Assembly: GCA_032768795.1 (NCBI GenBank)
Contig: CP136490.1
Coordinates: 2,170,001-2,234,000, forward strand
DNA length: 64,000 nucleotides
Direction of reading: 5' to 3'
Source of the DNA: Tremella fuciformis
Lineage: Eukaryota > Basidiomycota > Tremellomycetes > Tremellales > Tremellaceae
The notes below the pieces were generated by a model. That model was not told the DNA's origin. It saw only the letters and a program-made list of their open reading frames with translations, and ran no database searches. The translations under genes and the position numbers were made by a program. Below, one piece after another: positions 10,276 through 21,876 of the stretch. Every line of letters starts with the position of its first letter. Position 1 is the stretch's first letter.

Positions 10276-10904
10276 ATGACGCAGTCTCTACGCCAGATCG
10301 CAGGCGCTCGTCCCATCACGGTCTCGACCGACGACTCTGTCCTCGTGGTCATTGACGCGCAGAACGAGTAAGCGCACCTGAAGTAATTATCGCTGGGAGC
10401 TGATTCAGAAGGTATGCCGACGGACTGCTGAAGACGACTAATATCGAGGCCACCCGCAGCGCCGTCAAGCGCCTCGTCGACCAGTACAGGAGCCGTTCCG
10501 CACCCATCGTGCACGTCCTGCACCAAACGCCAGACGGGGCGCCCATCTTCACGGCCAATACAGCGCTATACGACGAGTTCGCCGAGATCCAGCCGCCCGC
10601 AGACACCTCCAGCGAGAAAGTGGTTGTGAAGAACTACCCGGGCTCGTTCACCGGCACGGACCTCGAGGCGCACCTGACCGCACTGGGCAGGAAGAAGGTG
10701 GTCTTGGTCGGCTATATGGCCCATGTGTGCGTGAGCACGACGGCGCGTCAGGCCGCTGAGAGGGGTTACGAGGTCGTGCTTGTCCGAGAGGCAATCGGGG
10801 ATAGGGACATACCTGGGGCGGACGCGGCTACGTTGGTGCGCGTCGTCTTGGCCGAACTAGAGGATGCTTTTGGAACGGTGATCAGGGTGGACGAAGTCAA
10901 GTGA
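10276..10904 (+). CDS. Isochorismatase-family cysteine hydrolase
   Basis: Two exons (10276-10367 and 10412-10904) give 194 residues, normal for single-domain members. The three expected catalytic residues are visible: Asp in VLVVIDAQNE, Lys in VVVKNYPGSF and the nucleophile Cys in GYMAHVCVSTTARQA. The family hydrolyses amides or vinyl ethers (isochorismate, nicotinamide, N-carbamoyl compounds). Fungal single-domain forms are often of unknown substrate, and nothing here singles one out. The acceptor AAG at 10411 was chosen because it rebuilds NEYADG. Divergent to the MDR reductase upstream. Confidence 0.86.
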
Positions 10905-11254
10905 GCGAGAGGAAGAGATAGGCGCTGCCCGGCGATTTGATCCACCCACGAGACCATGTCAAAGTCAGGCGATTCCAGATGACAGACGCTCTTGGCAAAT
11001 GTCGATGTGACCTGTCTGTCAACGGGCCGTCCACAATTGGGGACGATGTATGCAATTGTATTGCCCTATCTGTCATGCTGCTTAGACATCTCGAATTCCC
11101 CGCTTTCATCGCAAAATCCAGCATAGCGAGCTGAATGGATCCATTTCCAAGACATTGAACACCTAACAGGCCTCGTACATACTTAAACCCTCCTCTCGCC
11201 CTAGCTGCGGCATCTCTACACTTGATAATCTTTCCATTGCGCCACTTGAACAAC

Positions 11255-12734
11255 ATGAATTCAGCACCCTCACAGCCCAAGGTGTCTATACTGCATGGAG
11301 ACGAAGCCACGGCCTGGTTGGAGGAATGGAATGGTGGCACGCCGATGACAGGCATGCGCAGCCATGATTTCTCTCAAATCACCCAGACTCGGGACCAGGA
11401 GAAACATGCCGAGGCTTGGAACTTGCTTCGCGAACGAGATCTTCTGGTAAGTGATGCAAAGGAAAAGGCTTCCAAAGGGAGGCCCGCTCCAGTAGATGTG
11501 GCAAGTTGTTACAATGCCCAACTCAGCTCCAGTCATGGTCAACACATCTTTGATTTTGACATGATGCCAAATGGTGTTGTCCTGACTGGGGTAAGGCTGT
11601 GCTCCGTTTGCCAATCCCATTTCACTTGTGACTGTAGCTTGCTTTGGTTCCCAGGTAAATGAGGCTGACAACCCTCAGACGCCCAGTGACACAGACCTCT
11701 ATCAGCTCTTTGATACTGTGATCAATGACACAGTCTCAATCACAAAAGCAAGATTGTTCCCCACCCCATTGACAAACAAACTTCCATCACCCTCTACAGG
11801 GCCGGAGGGAAAGCGCAAGACAATCATAATGACCATGTGGAATTCTGGCAGCCCAAGGTGGTACCTTCCGTGAGTGTTTTTGCCTGTGCCTTTGGCGCCT
11901 GTTGACCACCTCTTGCAGTACAAACGATGAAAAAGTCAAACTCCTGAAGGCGCCAGCAGGCTATGCGGGTTTACCCTCAATCCAGCTGAAGTACATGTCA
12001 TCTGAACATGATGTGGCCTCAAATGCTCTTCTTGGGCACTACACCGTGTACCGTGCTGGTGACAACTGTCCTGTTGATTTGTTCCATTTCCAGACAGAAG
12101 CTTGGGCAGATGACTCAGTGCCTATTGGAGATGACCGCCTCACTACAGCCAAGCTAATAGCAAAGATCAATGACAAAAGGGAGGAGCTCAGAAGCACCTC
12201 TTGCACAGTGGTCTCACATTGGTGGGTAAAGTCCTGTTTCCCCAGATCATGAACAAGCCTGGAACTTGCCTGAGCAACATGGGCAGAGCTGACTGCAGCA
12301 CGGCTGGATGGGGCCGAGGGCCCTCAGCAAAGTTGGAAATGGACTTTGACCGCCACAAGCGATTTGGGGAACGCCTGCTCTGGCCATGCTACCCTGATGG
12401 CTTCCCAGACAACATTGACCCAAGCTTGTCCATGTACCTTCCCTTTCGTCTTGTTGATTTCTACCGACGCTCAAGGTATCATATCCGGACTCCTGGCCAA
12501 TATTCATCAATCTGTGATCAATATGAAACCATTCTCAAGGATGCTGTGGAAAAGGCATCTGGGGATGTAGAATCTGCAGCACAACAGCTGTTTACAATTG
12601 GTTTCTTTGGCAAAGATGGCTTGCAGGCAACCATGGAGTATGATCAACAAGGAGAGCCTACTTTAACGGTTTTTGATAGGTCTTCAGAGCCCACTCCTGC
12701 CCTGAGTGCAACCTCTCTACCAGGCATAGACTGA
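11255..12734 (+). CDS. Hypothetical protein, spliced orphan gene in an AT-richer island
   Basis: Not recognised. It starts at the ATG at 11255 and runs through about four exons. Usable junctions are GTAAGG after VVLTG with an acceptor before VNEADN, GTGAGT after RWYLP with an acceptor before NDEKVK, and a short 38-nt intron at 12208-12245. The predicted protein is about 400 residues with no signal peptide or membrane span. Tryptophan and aromatic residues are frequent (RFGERLLWPCYPDGF, LPFRLVDFYRRS). Codon use has more A/T in third positions than the conserved neighbours. Phases agree at three junctions, which supports a real gene. The first intron is ambiguous: a good GTAAGT at 11447 would break the frame. 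Confidence 0.55.
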
Positions 12735-12850
12735 GCAATATTTTTTTCCATCATTCTTCCAAACATGACAGATATTTTCTTTGATTGTATTTGCTGTATC
12801 TATCGCTCCCAACCTATTATGACCAAGACAGAGGCAGATCCTAATGTGAT

Positions 12851-12981
12851 GCCTGTGGGTAGTCTGCAGTACCAAGAGGTTTGTGTTGGGTACTGAGGGG
12901 GTTGTCACGTCGGATATGACATGTCACGCCTGCGGGTAGTCTGCGGTAGCGAGAGGTCTGCCTTGGGTACTGAAGGGGTTT
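12851..12981. repeat. Two direct copies of a ~54-bp repeat
   Basis: The stretch beginning GCCTGTGGGTAGTCTGC (12851) recurs at 12927 as GCCTGCGGGTAGTCTGC. Both copies continue to TTGGGTACTGA(G/A)GGGG. A shorter third echo (CTTAGGTACTGAGG) lies near 13011. The copies differ at about one position in eight, so this is an old duplication. Confidence 0.65.
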
Positions 12982-13184
12982 AGTCTCTGGCTCGTAGAGC
13001 TTGATGACTGCCTTAGGTACTGAGGTGACTGAAGTGTTGGGTTAAAACCAACTGAGTGACTTTGTGTGAAGAGAAGACACAAGATCCATTGCTGGGGAAA
13101 AGACTTTGGCACCGGATGGGCCTGTCTTTTATACACTTCAGTTCTGCTCTAAGAGCGAGGACTGGGCGGCAAACATTTGTTCTA

Positions 13185-13375
13185 CGAGTGATCTCAGAGT
13201 GTTCTGAGAACATACTAAGAGCGTACAAAGAGTCTTATCTGAATAATACTCTTAGAACCTTCTAAGAGTGTTCTACGTGCGTTCTGCGAGAATCTTCTAA
13301 GAGAAAACTCTAAGAGTGTTCTGAGAGTGCTCTGAGAGTGCTCTGAGAGTGTTCTACAACCTTTCTTAGAGTATT
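13185..13375. repeat. Degenerate short-period repeat of TCT(A/G)AGAGTGTTC type
   Basis: Many overlapping copies of CTAAGAGTGTTC and CTGAGAGTGCTC occur, with a period of roughly 11-12 bp. Several are near-palindromic. The run GAGAGTGCTCTGAGAGTGC shows the unit plainly. No coding potential. Confidence 0.65.
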
Positions 13376-13641
13376 CCTTATCTCTGTCTATGTAAGGTTT
13401 CAGGATCTTGTTCCAAAAATAGTTCTACTGTCTTAGCCGTGTCTCAGATTTTGGCCAGGCCCCATTCATGGCATTGCAAGTCATGACATGACACCACCAC
13501 CTTGCAAGCCTATATGTACCACAAACCGCGAGTCTTGGTCAGACTTGGGTTATCATGACCCTTTTGGTGCAGTGGTATTAGCTGGACAGTGCAATAGCTA
13601 TGTGGTAGGTTATTGGCATTGTTACACTAAGTAAGTGCTAC

Positions 13642-14521
13642 TGTCACGAATGACACCAAAGCAGCACCAAGACCGAGCAAGACCGAGCCAAAGGAACGTG
13701 AGTCGAGTCCTCGTCGGCGCTCGCCGAAGCTCGCCACGACTCGTCGAGACCGACCCACTCGAAATTACCGCATTCGTCGGACAAAAGGATGCATCTCTCG
13801 CACAGCTAAGTCCCGTCGTCACCGCAGCTCTCGCCGACAGCAAGGAGCTCTTCGAGACTCGCCGTGCTCGCCATGCTCGGCGTCGAAGAACAATAGGCCT
13901 CCTCGATGCTTACTCAGCGAGCTTGCCGGATGCGGCGAACTCGACTAAGGGAAACGAGAGAACAATGAGCTTGACGTACATTGGCCAAAACCTTGTTGAG
14001 CTCGCAGAGACAGAGTCACAGAATCGACGGACGGGCTGTAGGATACATAAGGCTCGCAGAGCCCTCGTAGAACTCCAGTACTCTCGCAATTGAGTTGCAT
14101 GGGACTACTCCCTCACTTACTCTCTCTCGCTCCGTCCCGCCGACAGCTGCTAAGGTCTAGCACTTGTCGGTCCGCCTTGTCTTGCCTCGCCTTGCCTAGC
14201 CAACCTCGGCTACCCTCGTCGACACTCGTTGAGGCTCTACGAGCCCTCCGAGCCCTTGCCCTCGCCTTTCTCTCCTTGTCTCGCCCAGCCTCGCCGAAGT
14301 CGAAGAGTCTCGGTCACCCAGTGTCGGGCCTTTGGACAGAGACAGAGAGGTATCGTGACAGCTACCCAACTTCTTTGCAGTTGCTATGCAGCATCTTTGC
14401 ATGTTACCCTTAAGTTCCGGGCTTTCCTCTATGTTCTTGGATCCTTATCCTAATGCTATTTCTCCTAAGTCTTGATTCATGACTTTGGGGGTCAGTTGGG
14501 GAAAGCCATTATTCTGTGACA
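13642..14521. mobile_element. LTR-like sequence, possible solo LTR remnant
   Basis: The segment starts TGTCACGAATGACACC and ends CTGTGACA, so its ends form the TG...CA inverted repeat (TGTCAC / GTGACA) typical of retrotransposon LTRs. A second stretch just upstream also starts TGTCACG (12903) and ends TGTTACA (13626). The interior is rich in CTCGCC motifs, and the frame at 13635-14093 inside it looks like low-complexity translation. I found no matching target-site duplication, primer-binding site, polypurine tract or reverse transcriptase, so the call is tentative. Confidence 0.35.
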
Positions 14522-14625
14522 CACCTGTCAGATGATATCAATTCTTCACCTGGAGGCATTGCAAATTGCTGTAATTGATATTTTACACTTCTTGACTGCC
14601 AATCTTTAATATTTCCTTTTTTCAG

Positions 14626-16196
14626 TTTACAGAAAAACCAAATGACTTAGCTGGACACATCTTCCCAAAGTACAATGGTAGAAACTCCAAATTCAGTAGT
14701 TCAAAAAAGGATGAATATCATGTTCTCTCCCAGAGCAGTCCAGGAGGTTGCTTATGAATCAAGAATCTATATCTGTTGTAAAGTTGAACCTAGATCCCTC
14801 CTCATCTCCCCACCTCTCCTGCTGTCTCTTCTCAGATAAGGTGCTTCTACCCTTCATGATTTCATTCTCAATGGAAATTCAGCTATCCCCTGTTCAGACT
14901 GCAGATTTTGTGAGAATTTTCACAGAAAAATTTAGCAGGCAAAATGATTCCCAGAGGAAAATTGCACCCCTTGTCCACCAACTTAAAGCATATCAGACAG
15001 AGGGCTTGTCAAACATCAATGTTCTCACTGAGAACCAGGCGGATGTCCTTGTCAGTGCTGCAGAGAGTGTGAGGAGCACAGTGCTTGGAGAGAATCCCCA
15101 AAATGCGATGGGATCTCTGTCAGAGCAGGTCAAAGCGGTTGCCAGCATGGCCTTGGGCATGAAGCGGAATACTTTCCCAAATCTGAGTGTCCACACAGTA
15201 GGTGCTGACCTTGCAAGGCTGTGTACCTGGTTGAAGGACCCTCAATCACGGAACACCCAAACTCCCAAATCCTGGCAAGAGATACAGCTTTCATCAGATG
15301 CAAGGACAGGTCTTGAAATGTTGCGCCATATTGTAACAGCCCCAGGGGTCAAAGATTACCTGCAGGAGAGGAGCAATTATTGGACTCTCTCCTCCGTCCT
15401 AAACAATGAGACATCATTGTCCCCATGGAGCTGGACAGATAAGCAAACAGAGGAAGTTGTCAATACTCTCCGCATCATGTGTTCTTCGTTTCAGAATGGC
15501 AGAGGTCCGGGCTTCAGAGGCGCCCATGGCGCCCTTTGCACACACTTACGTGACAAGGGTCTCAATTTGACAAGTAGACCACATTTATATATAGCATCAA
15601 AACTTGGCGCGGCACTGTGCCACTTCTCACAGCATCCTGGCCATGGCCAAACAGCAATTGCAAGGCTGGAGACATGCCCCGCTGCGCTGCTCGATGCAAT
15701 GAGGATTGAGACGGAGAAGCTTAGAAGACACTCTAATGAGGAGACCCCCAATGAGGGCAAACCTGAAGCAGTGAATTCTTCTGTTTGGATTGAACCCGCT
15801 TTATCTGGCACCAATCTACAACAGCAAGATTTAACCCCTCCACCGTCTACCTCAGAGGGACTGACTACTCTAAACACAGATGCTGGCATCCCTGCTGGCT
15901 GTAATTATAATGACCCACATTATTATGATTATAGCAAGCAGACAGTCCAGCCCATGGCTTTGCTTGACAGCACTCTTTCTGTGCAAGCGTATCTTCCTCA
16001 AACGCAGACTGACACTACAATGGAGCAGACAGTCCACCCACCTGATTCTTTCTGCAACTCCTGTACTGATGAGGGATCTGCTCACCACAATATTGGGTTT
16101 CCAAGGGACCTAGTTCCTGATTGGGATGTGAACCAATCCCGCGCTGACTCTTACAGAATCCAAGACCAGAATGATGGCCCGTATTACCTTAATTAA
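14626..16196 (+). CDS. Hypothetical protein, orphan; 5' end missing or upstream exon not found
   Basis: A strong acceptor (TTTCCTTTTTTCAG, ending at 14625) opens an exon to 14746. A further intron ends at the strong acceptor CTGTCTCTTCTCAG at 14835, and this join is in phase. The frame then runs to the stop at 16194-16196. The product is unrecognised: a helical middle (QADVLVSAAESVRSTVLGE; SSDARTGLEMLRHIV) and a low-complexity Gln/Thr/Ser/Pro-rich tail. An ATG-initiated frame at 14748 would start inside the putative intron, which I think is wrong. The true first exon may lie in, or have been displaced by, the LTR-like DNA. Base composition is AT-rich like the 11.3-kb gene. Confidence 0.5.
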
Positions 16197-16545
16197 CGGT
16201 TGTGAGAGCCAGAAGCCACTCACCAGTATATAGGTTCCGGATTCCAGCGGTCGCCTGACCTTGCTCACTGACCGAATTTGCATGAATCTCATCTTCTCAA
16301 CTTCATGGCGCATCTCTTTATGCGCGGTCTATGCTGCGGCCAGCGACGGTCGAAAAGGCGAACTTGAGCGTCAGTCAAAAGTAAGAGAGAGAGGTGCATG
16401 CCAGAATCGGTCATGAAGAGCCCAAAATATCCAGAACAAAGTCCACTTAAAGCACACTCGCTAGTCCCATCAGCTTACCCTCTTCTCCGGGGGCCGTTCG
16501 TCCGTCCAACGCTGAACTCTCCTCCGATCCGCCTTCAATCGGCGT
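16197..16545. other. Intergenic spacer
   Basis: 3' flanks of two convergent genes. No gene or repeat seen. Confidence 0.45.
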
Positions 16546-17386
16546 CTAGTCGTAGTATTCGTATACCGCATAGTTGCTCTGTGTGCACGTCTGCCTGGTT
16601 CCCGAGCCGTGCGCGTTGTAGTAGCACGTGTAATAGTCACCAGCGTCGTACTTGACCGCGAACCAACTCGAGATGGTGTTACTGCCGCTGCATTGGTTGA
16701 CGGCGTCCTGGTCGGAGGTGGCTTCGATGTCGACGGTTCCGGTCGTGCCGGCTGAGAGACATCAGCACACCGCATTCCATCGTCGGTAGAAGGAGGATCC
16801 GAGGAGGACGGTGAATGGATAAGGAAGGAGAGGTCGGGGAAGTCACGAGAGAGGACTGACTGAGAGTGCCGTAGCAGTCGTCAAAGACGAACTCATTGCC
16901 TGGCGAAGCAGAGGGAGACCCGGGAGTCGTGGACAGACGGGCAACAGGGGCGCCTGCCTATCAGCAAGTGGGCCCTATAAGATACTCGTCGGAGCCCTGT
17001 TGAGCGGCATGCCAATCGATTGAGCGCAAGGACCACTCACTATGCACTCGGGACGAGTCATAGAGTCGCGCAGGCGTCAAAGGGGCGAGTCCTCTGACGA
17101 GTCAGCGTTCGCGAACCAGGCTCACTCGCGTCAGCGCCGTAGAGTTACCCACCGCTGGATGCGCTCCGCATTGGTGGCCCTGATCATGTCAGTCGTGCTC
17201 GGCGGATGGCTGTCGCACTCACCTCCTGACGACAGGTGCAACGTCCCGAACGGTGAGTCCAAATTCAGGCCAGGCGCGGTCTTCATGGGCGCTGCTCCTC
17301 TTCGCGACCTGGACGGGAGTGGCCTTGCCAGTCGGCACAGAGGTAGCGGCGAGAACGAGGGATGCAAGGATCTGAAGACTGAGCAT
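16546..17386 (-). CDS. Small secreted cysteine-containing protein, hypothetical
   Basis: The last exon translates as a compact, aromatic and Cys-bearing domain (VDIEATSDQDAVNQCSG; WFAVKYDAGDYYTCYYNA; QTCTQSNYAVYEYYD-stop). An exon before it carries GNEFVFDDCYGTL. About 700 bp upstream, at 17386, an ATG opens a typical signal peptide (MLSLQILASLVLAATSVP) followed by a Lys-Arg that could be a Kex2 site. I infer one gene with several introns. The middle exons between 16900 and 17230 are not settled. Product probably exported; function unknown. Four cysteines in the visible domain could form two disulfides. Confidence 0.5.
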
Positions 17387-17949
17387 GGCGAGTGTAAGTC
17401 GTGGATCTCCGGTCAGTGGGCGGTCGTGTCGTGGTGTGATTGACAAAGCTGGGCCATGGTCGGCTGGGGTGTTGTCTCCTTATACCGCTCCTCCAAGCCT
17501 TGACAAACAGCCTACCGACAACTAGCTTGAGCAAGGTTGACGCAAACATGCATGTCCGAGCAGAAGAGCGCCATCAGTAAAGCCAAGCTTCGTCCGAGCC
17601 AAGCGTGGCTTTGGATGACGACGATCGATTTCGTACATCGGGCCGTTTGACGGCTTGACCATCCATAGTGCCGTGTCTTGGCGTGTGAGTCACCACGGCT
17701 GCTTCAGCTGGGGCCAAAATGATCGTCGGTAGTCCGGTGGACGCCGAGCGTGTTCTGGCAAGTCTCCGAGCCGAGCAAAACACGCTGCAAGGTGAGATGT
17801 CTTCCCAGTTGGACCATAGAAGCCGATATGACATGCCTTGTGCCACAAACCGCTCGGTGCCACATTCCACATGGCGACGAGATTGACCCAAGACCACGAT
17901 GCAACTGGGCTTCTTCGTCATCCTCTTCTCCCAGAGCTAGAGGCGCGAG
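17387..17949. other. Divergent spacer between the secreted-protein gene and the helicase gene
   Basis: Contains both promoters. An ATG at 17719 starts a short frame (VGSPVDAERVLASLRAEQ) that could be an upstream exon of the helicase gene, but homologues usually begin near the segment encoded from 17950. No repeats seen. Confidence 0.4.
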
Positions 17950-20666
17950 ATGGCGCAGCTTCTGCGACCCATAGCCCCGAGCGCCGGCACTCTTAAGGCG
18001 TTTCTGGATAGGCACGAGTACCTGCTTGGCCTGGAGCGGGCGGAGGAGGAGGAACAAACCCGATTGCTGAATACCAACTGCCCACCGAAGCTGCTCGAGC
18101 AGCGCGGCCTGGCACTGGGCGGACTGGGCGTCGTGAGCATAGCCACGGGTTTGGGAGGCAAAACGTGAGCTGTCCAGCGCCGTCTATTATGCCCGACTGA
18201 TGAGTAGGCTTGTCGAACTGGCAAGACCACTGGCGTATCACACAGATGTCAGGTTGCCTCCGCATACCTTTCGGTCAGCTGGAACACGGTTGCAGCGGAA
18301 CCGAACTCACGCACAGCTCGGGGGATCCGGTAGTGATCGAGCCTCATGTCGCTACCGTCGGCGGAAAGAAGGTAAAGAAGAAGGATGAAGCAGAGGCAGG
18401 GTCAGCGCAGGGGGTCGTGCACAAGGTCTATTACCCTTGTTCCTTTGAAGTTCTCAGCTTAAGCCTAGGTTTCAGCGGAACGAGTCGTAGTCGCCGTTGA
18501 CGAGAAGCAAGAGCTAGATCTGCCAGAGCGATTGCGGCTGTAAGGCTACGCGCTCGACTAGCGTAATCAGCTAAGTGCCAGCGCAGTCTGAAACGGGCCA
18601 ATTCTGTCACGTTTGATCGGTAAGTGCTGTGTATCGGAACTGTGTCAAAACTCAGTGCCAGTATGGCAAAGACCTTACAGAGACTACGCAAAATAGTTGC
18701 ACCCGAAGAGGGCGCGTCTGTGCCGACGTCTGGTGGGGCTCATGTGCCCCTCATCCGCATTCTTCTGGGTCTGCAGCAGCCGGAGTGGATCCCTCGACCA
18801 ACTCCAATCTTAGGATCAGCAGACCCGGACACTCCTATTCAATACTTTGGCGACCGTCTCAACGAGAGCCAAAAGGAGGCCATACGATTCTGCTTGACTG
18901 CCGAGCACATCGCATGTATTCATGGTCCACCAGGTGTATGTTTCCCGCGACTATTTCTGAGGCGTCGCTCATCATCAGACCGGGAAAACGCATACTCTCG
19001 TGGAGCTCGTCTTTCAACTGCTGTCCAGACCTGCTTCTCCTGGCACTGCTCAACCGCCTCGCATCCTAATAGCTACGCCATCCAATCTTGCGCTCGACAA
19101 CATCTTGCTCCGACTACACTCTCTTTCGCAGTCACCACCGTACAACTCCCTGCTCCCCTCAGGCTCCATACTGCGCATCGGACATCCAACGCGCGTCCAT
19201 AAAGACCTGCTCACCCAGACCCTCGATTATCGGGCCAAGAATGGGGACGACGGGGCTTTGCTCAAAGACATTGGGGACGAGCTCGATGATCATCTAGGCG
19301 ACCTGTCGAAGAAGCGTGGCGAAAAGGGTGCAGTAAAGGGCAAGGAGCGGGGGAAGAAGTGGGAGGAGGTGCGAGAGCTGCGCAAAGAGTCAGCTGGGCC
19401 ACCCGTGAAAAGGGAAAAGGATTCGACACTGATGGGGCAGATATCGCCAACGGGAGGGTCGAGTCGTCACCAACGTCGTCGGTGCGGCGAGGGTCGTCTT
19501 GGCGACCTGTCATTCGGCCGGTTCGAGACAGCTCAACAACATGCAATTCGATGTCTGCATCATCGACGAGGCGACGCAAGGTCTTGAAGCCGTATGCTGG
19601 GTGCCGATACTCAAAAGCAAGAAGCTCATTCTCGCGGGTGATCCTCAACAGGTGAGACCTTTGTCTGCGTCGGAATGTAGGACTGAACTGACATTCTTAG
19701 CTGCGGCCAACCGTTATGAGCAAAGCCTCGGACAAGACCGGTCCCAGTGCTGCACCCTCCGCGAGCGAGGTGGCCGACGTCGCCGCCTCTCTCGGCGAGA
19801 CGGTCTTAGACTCTACTCGACCGCAACTCAGGCCGCCTCGAACCCTCGAGACCACGCTCTTCGACCGCCTGGAGCGCCTGTATGGGCTTGGCATCAAACG
19901 CGTGCTCACGACACAATACCGGATGCACGAGAAGATCGCGTCTTTCCCTTCCTCCGCCCTATACGAAGACCGCTTGGTTTCCGACCCCTCCGTCTCCTCA
20001 CGGCGGCTCTTAGATCTGCCTGACGTGACGGACAGCAGCTCGGAGGAAGCAAAAGATGTGCTCGAGGAAACTGTTGTCTTCTTTGACACGGCCGGCTGCG
20101 AGTTTTTCGAGCGAAATGAGAGCGAGACAGAAGGCAAGGGCTTGGGCGAGGGTAGCAAGTCCAACGAGAATGAGGCTAGCGTCGTTGCGAAGTGGGCTCG
20201 TCGATTAGTGGGTATCTCACACAGACACGCTCCACGGCTCGTCCGCTTACGCACAGGCCGCGCTGGGCGTCCCGCCGCATGAGATCGGAATCATCACGCC
20301 TTATCAAGCGGAGGTCTCGTTGCTGTCCTCATTGTTGCGCGAGGAATTCCCGGACATGACGATCGGCACCGTTGATGGTCTGCAAGGACAAGAGAGAGAA
20401 GTCATCATCCTAAGTCTGGTGCGAAGCAATCCGACGGGCGAAGTCGGCTTCCTCGGCGAGTACAGACGACTCAATGTAGCGATGACTCGGCCGAAGCGAC
20501 AGCTCGTGAGTCTCTGCGGCAAACTGCTAAAGACAGAAATAACGGCTCATTGCAGTGCGTTGTAGGCGATTCGGACACGGTCGGCAAGGGAAGCAAATAT
20601 CTTCGATCATGGATGGACTGGTTGGAGGCCAACGCCGATGTACGCTACGCAGGCGACGAAGTGTAG
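17950..20666 (+). CDS. HCS1: DNA helicase of the SMUBP2/IGHMBP2 (yeast Hcs1) family
   Basis: Superfamily 1B helicase; the yeast enzyme is a 5'-3' helicase that copurifies with DNA polymerase alpha. About ten exons. The N-terminus shows LDRHEYLLGLERAEEEEQTR, then GLALGGLGVVSIATGLGGKT and LARPLAYHTDVRLPPHTFR. Motor motifs follow in order: Walker A GPPG-TGKTHTLVELVF (split by an intron), ATPSNLALDN, RVVLATCHSAGSRQL, Walker B CIIDEATQ, GDPQQLRP, TTQYRMHEKIASFPS, GIITPYQAEV, TVDGLQGQEREVIILSLVRS and RRLNVAMTRPKRQLCVVGDS. All core motifs are intact. The ATG at 17950 fits the family N-terminus. No R3H or AN1 extension is present, as in fungal Hcs1. Confidence 0.9.
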
Positions 20667-20987
20667 CACAACCGTTGTAGGACCGATCCAGTGATCAGGC
20701 AGTCAACATGATCCTGCACTTATTGACTCGGTTAATCTGATAGATCCCATCGATTGGGATCAAGAAGCAGGGATCGAGGCTCCATCGACCTGGCAGGTCG
20801 TTGCATTCAATTCGAGACCTGCGCCTAGTATAAGAAGAAAAGATTCAAACTGGCATGCTCGGCCCCCCACACGCACAAACACCACATCACAGTCATGGCG
20901 AGATATCAGCATGGGCGATAGGAGTGCGAACGCGCGCCAGATTTGCGCACTCCAGTGTCACAAAAGTGCCTTCGCTCCACTGTCCTC
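20667..20987. other. Convergent spacer between the helicase and the paralog array
   Basis: 3' flank of the helicase gene and of the first array member. No feature seen. Confidence 0.4.
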
Positions 20988-21788
20988 TCAGTATTCGCTC
21001 TTCCGGGATGCACTAGCTTTGTGAGCAGTACTTGGAGGTTGTTCGGTCTGTGTTGGACGCATGCTACTATGGGCTTTTGTGACGTCGTCAATCACTCCAA
21101 TCTCGGACAGCATCAGGTGCCACGACCTTTCCCCGCTGACCCAGGGACCTGGAATATAGCTCATTGGCCACTCCAGCTTCTTGCCTGTACTGTCGACGGC
21201 GGTCGCTTCCTTTTGGTAGGGAAACATACAGGTGACAGTTGCGTGCGCTGACCCGTCCCGCACTGAATAGGTTGTCTTGTTGTCATTCCAACCGGGAGAG
21301 GTATCATATGTCCAGTCGAGGGAGCGCAACGCACCATTTCGACTGGGTACTTGATCAGTGTCGCTGCTCGGAGAGGGCTGTGCCTCGCTGTCGAAGACTT
21401 GCAGCCGAAATGTGCTCTTTGGCTCCACACCGTTCAAGGTATCGGGCGCTTCCTCGGGGTCCTCGAGATTATTTAGTATACATTGGGGCAGTTCGGTCTG
21501 CCAGTTAAAGACGTACTCTTGAAGTGGTTGACCCCTTGATAGGAGGGTGACTTTGCCCCCAGTCCACCAGCTCTCGAGCTCCGTTATGCGGTAGGAGCCG
21601 TCTAGCTTGGCCCATTTCACGAGATCCGTGAGGCACCTGGAGATGCTACCGTATGTGTCTATGAGGTCGAACGACCGCTTGGCCACCTCGCTCCAACTGA
21701 ATTCCGTTGGCTCGCCTGGCTTCAGGCGTCCTTCAATGTCGCTGTGTTCGTAGCGATACAGCCGTTTGCTTGATGGTGTCGGCGACAT
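20988..21788 (-). CDS. Array family member B1, unknown function (266 aa)
   Basis: First member of the tandem family and the outlying copy of subfamily B. The N-terminal segment (WSEVAKRSFDLIDTYGSISR, then CLTDLVKWA) aligns with WRETVKQGLDFLARYKTLSN-ALTDIVNRA of the member at 35350. Later come RSLDWTYDTS, TTYSVRDGSAHATVTCM and a closing YIPGPW that takes the place of the family's LPxLxxPW end. No signal peptide or membrane span. I start at the ATG at 21788 rather than 21893 because a TATA sequence lies at about 21880, inside the longer frame. Single exon. Function unknown. Confidence 0.6.
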   Translation of the reverse strand: MSPTPSSKRLYRYEHSDIEGRLKPGEPTEFSWSEVAKRSFDLIDTYGSISRCLTDLVKWAKLDGSYRITELESWWTGGKVTLLSRGQPLQEYVFNWQTELPQCILNNLEDPEEAPDTLNGVEPKSTFRLQVFDSEAQPSPSSDTDQVPSRNGALRSLDWTYDTSPGWNDNKTTYSVRDGSAHATVTCMFPYQKEATAVDSTGKKLEWPMSYIPGPWVSGERSWHLMLSEIGVIDDVTKAHSSMRPTQTEQPPSTAHKASASRKSEY

Positions 21789-21876
21789 GAGTTGAACAGA
21801 GTAGTAAATAAGTCGGGTATGATACGTTGTCAGGAAACTATGTGGATGTAGGACCCTTCTGTCAAGGGGACGCTCA

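Noticed and set aside
13635..14093. 152-residue plus-strand frame
   Set aside because: Arg/Ser/Leu-rich translation of CTCGCC-type repeats inside the LTR-like block; no family resemblance.
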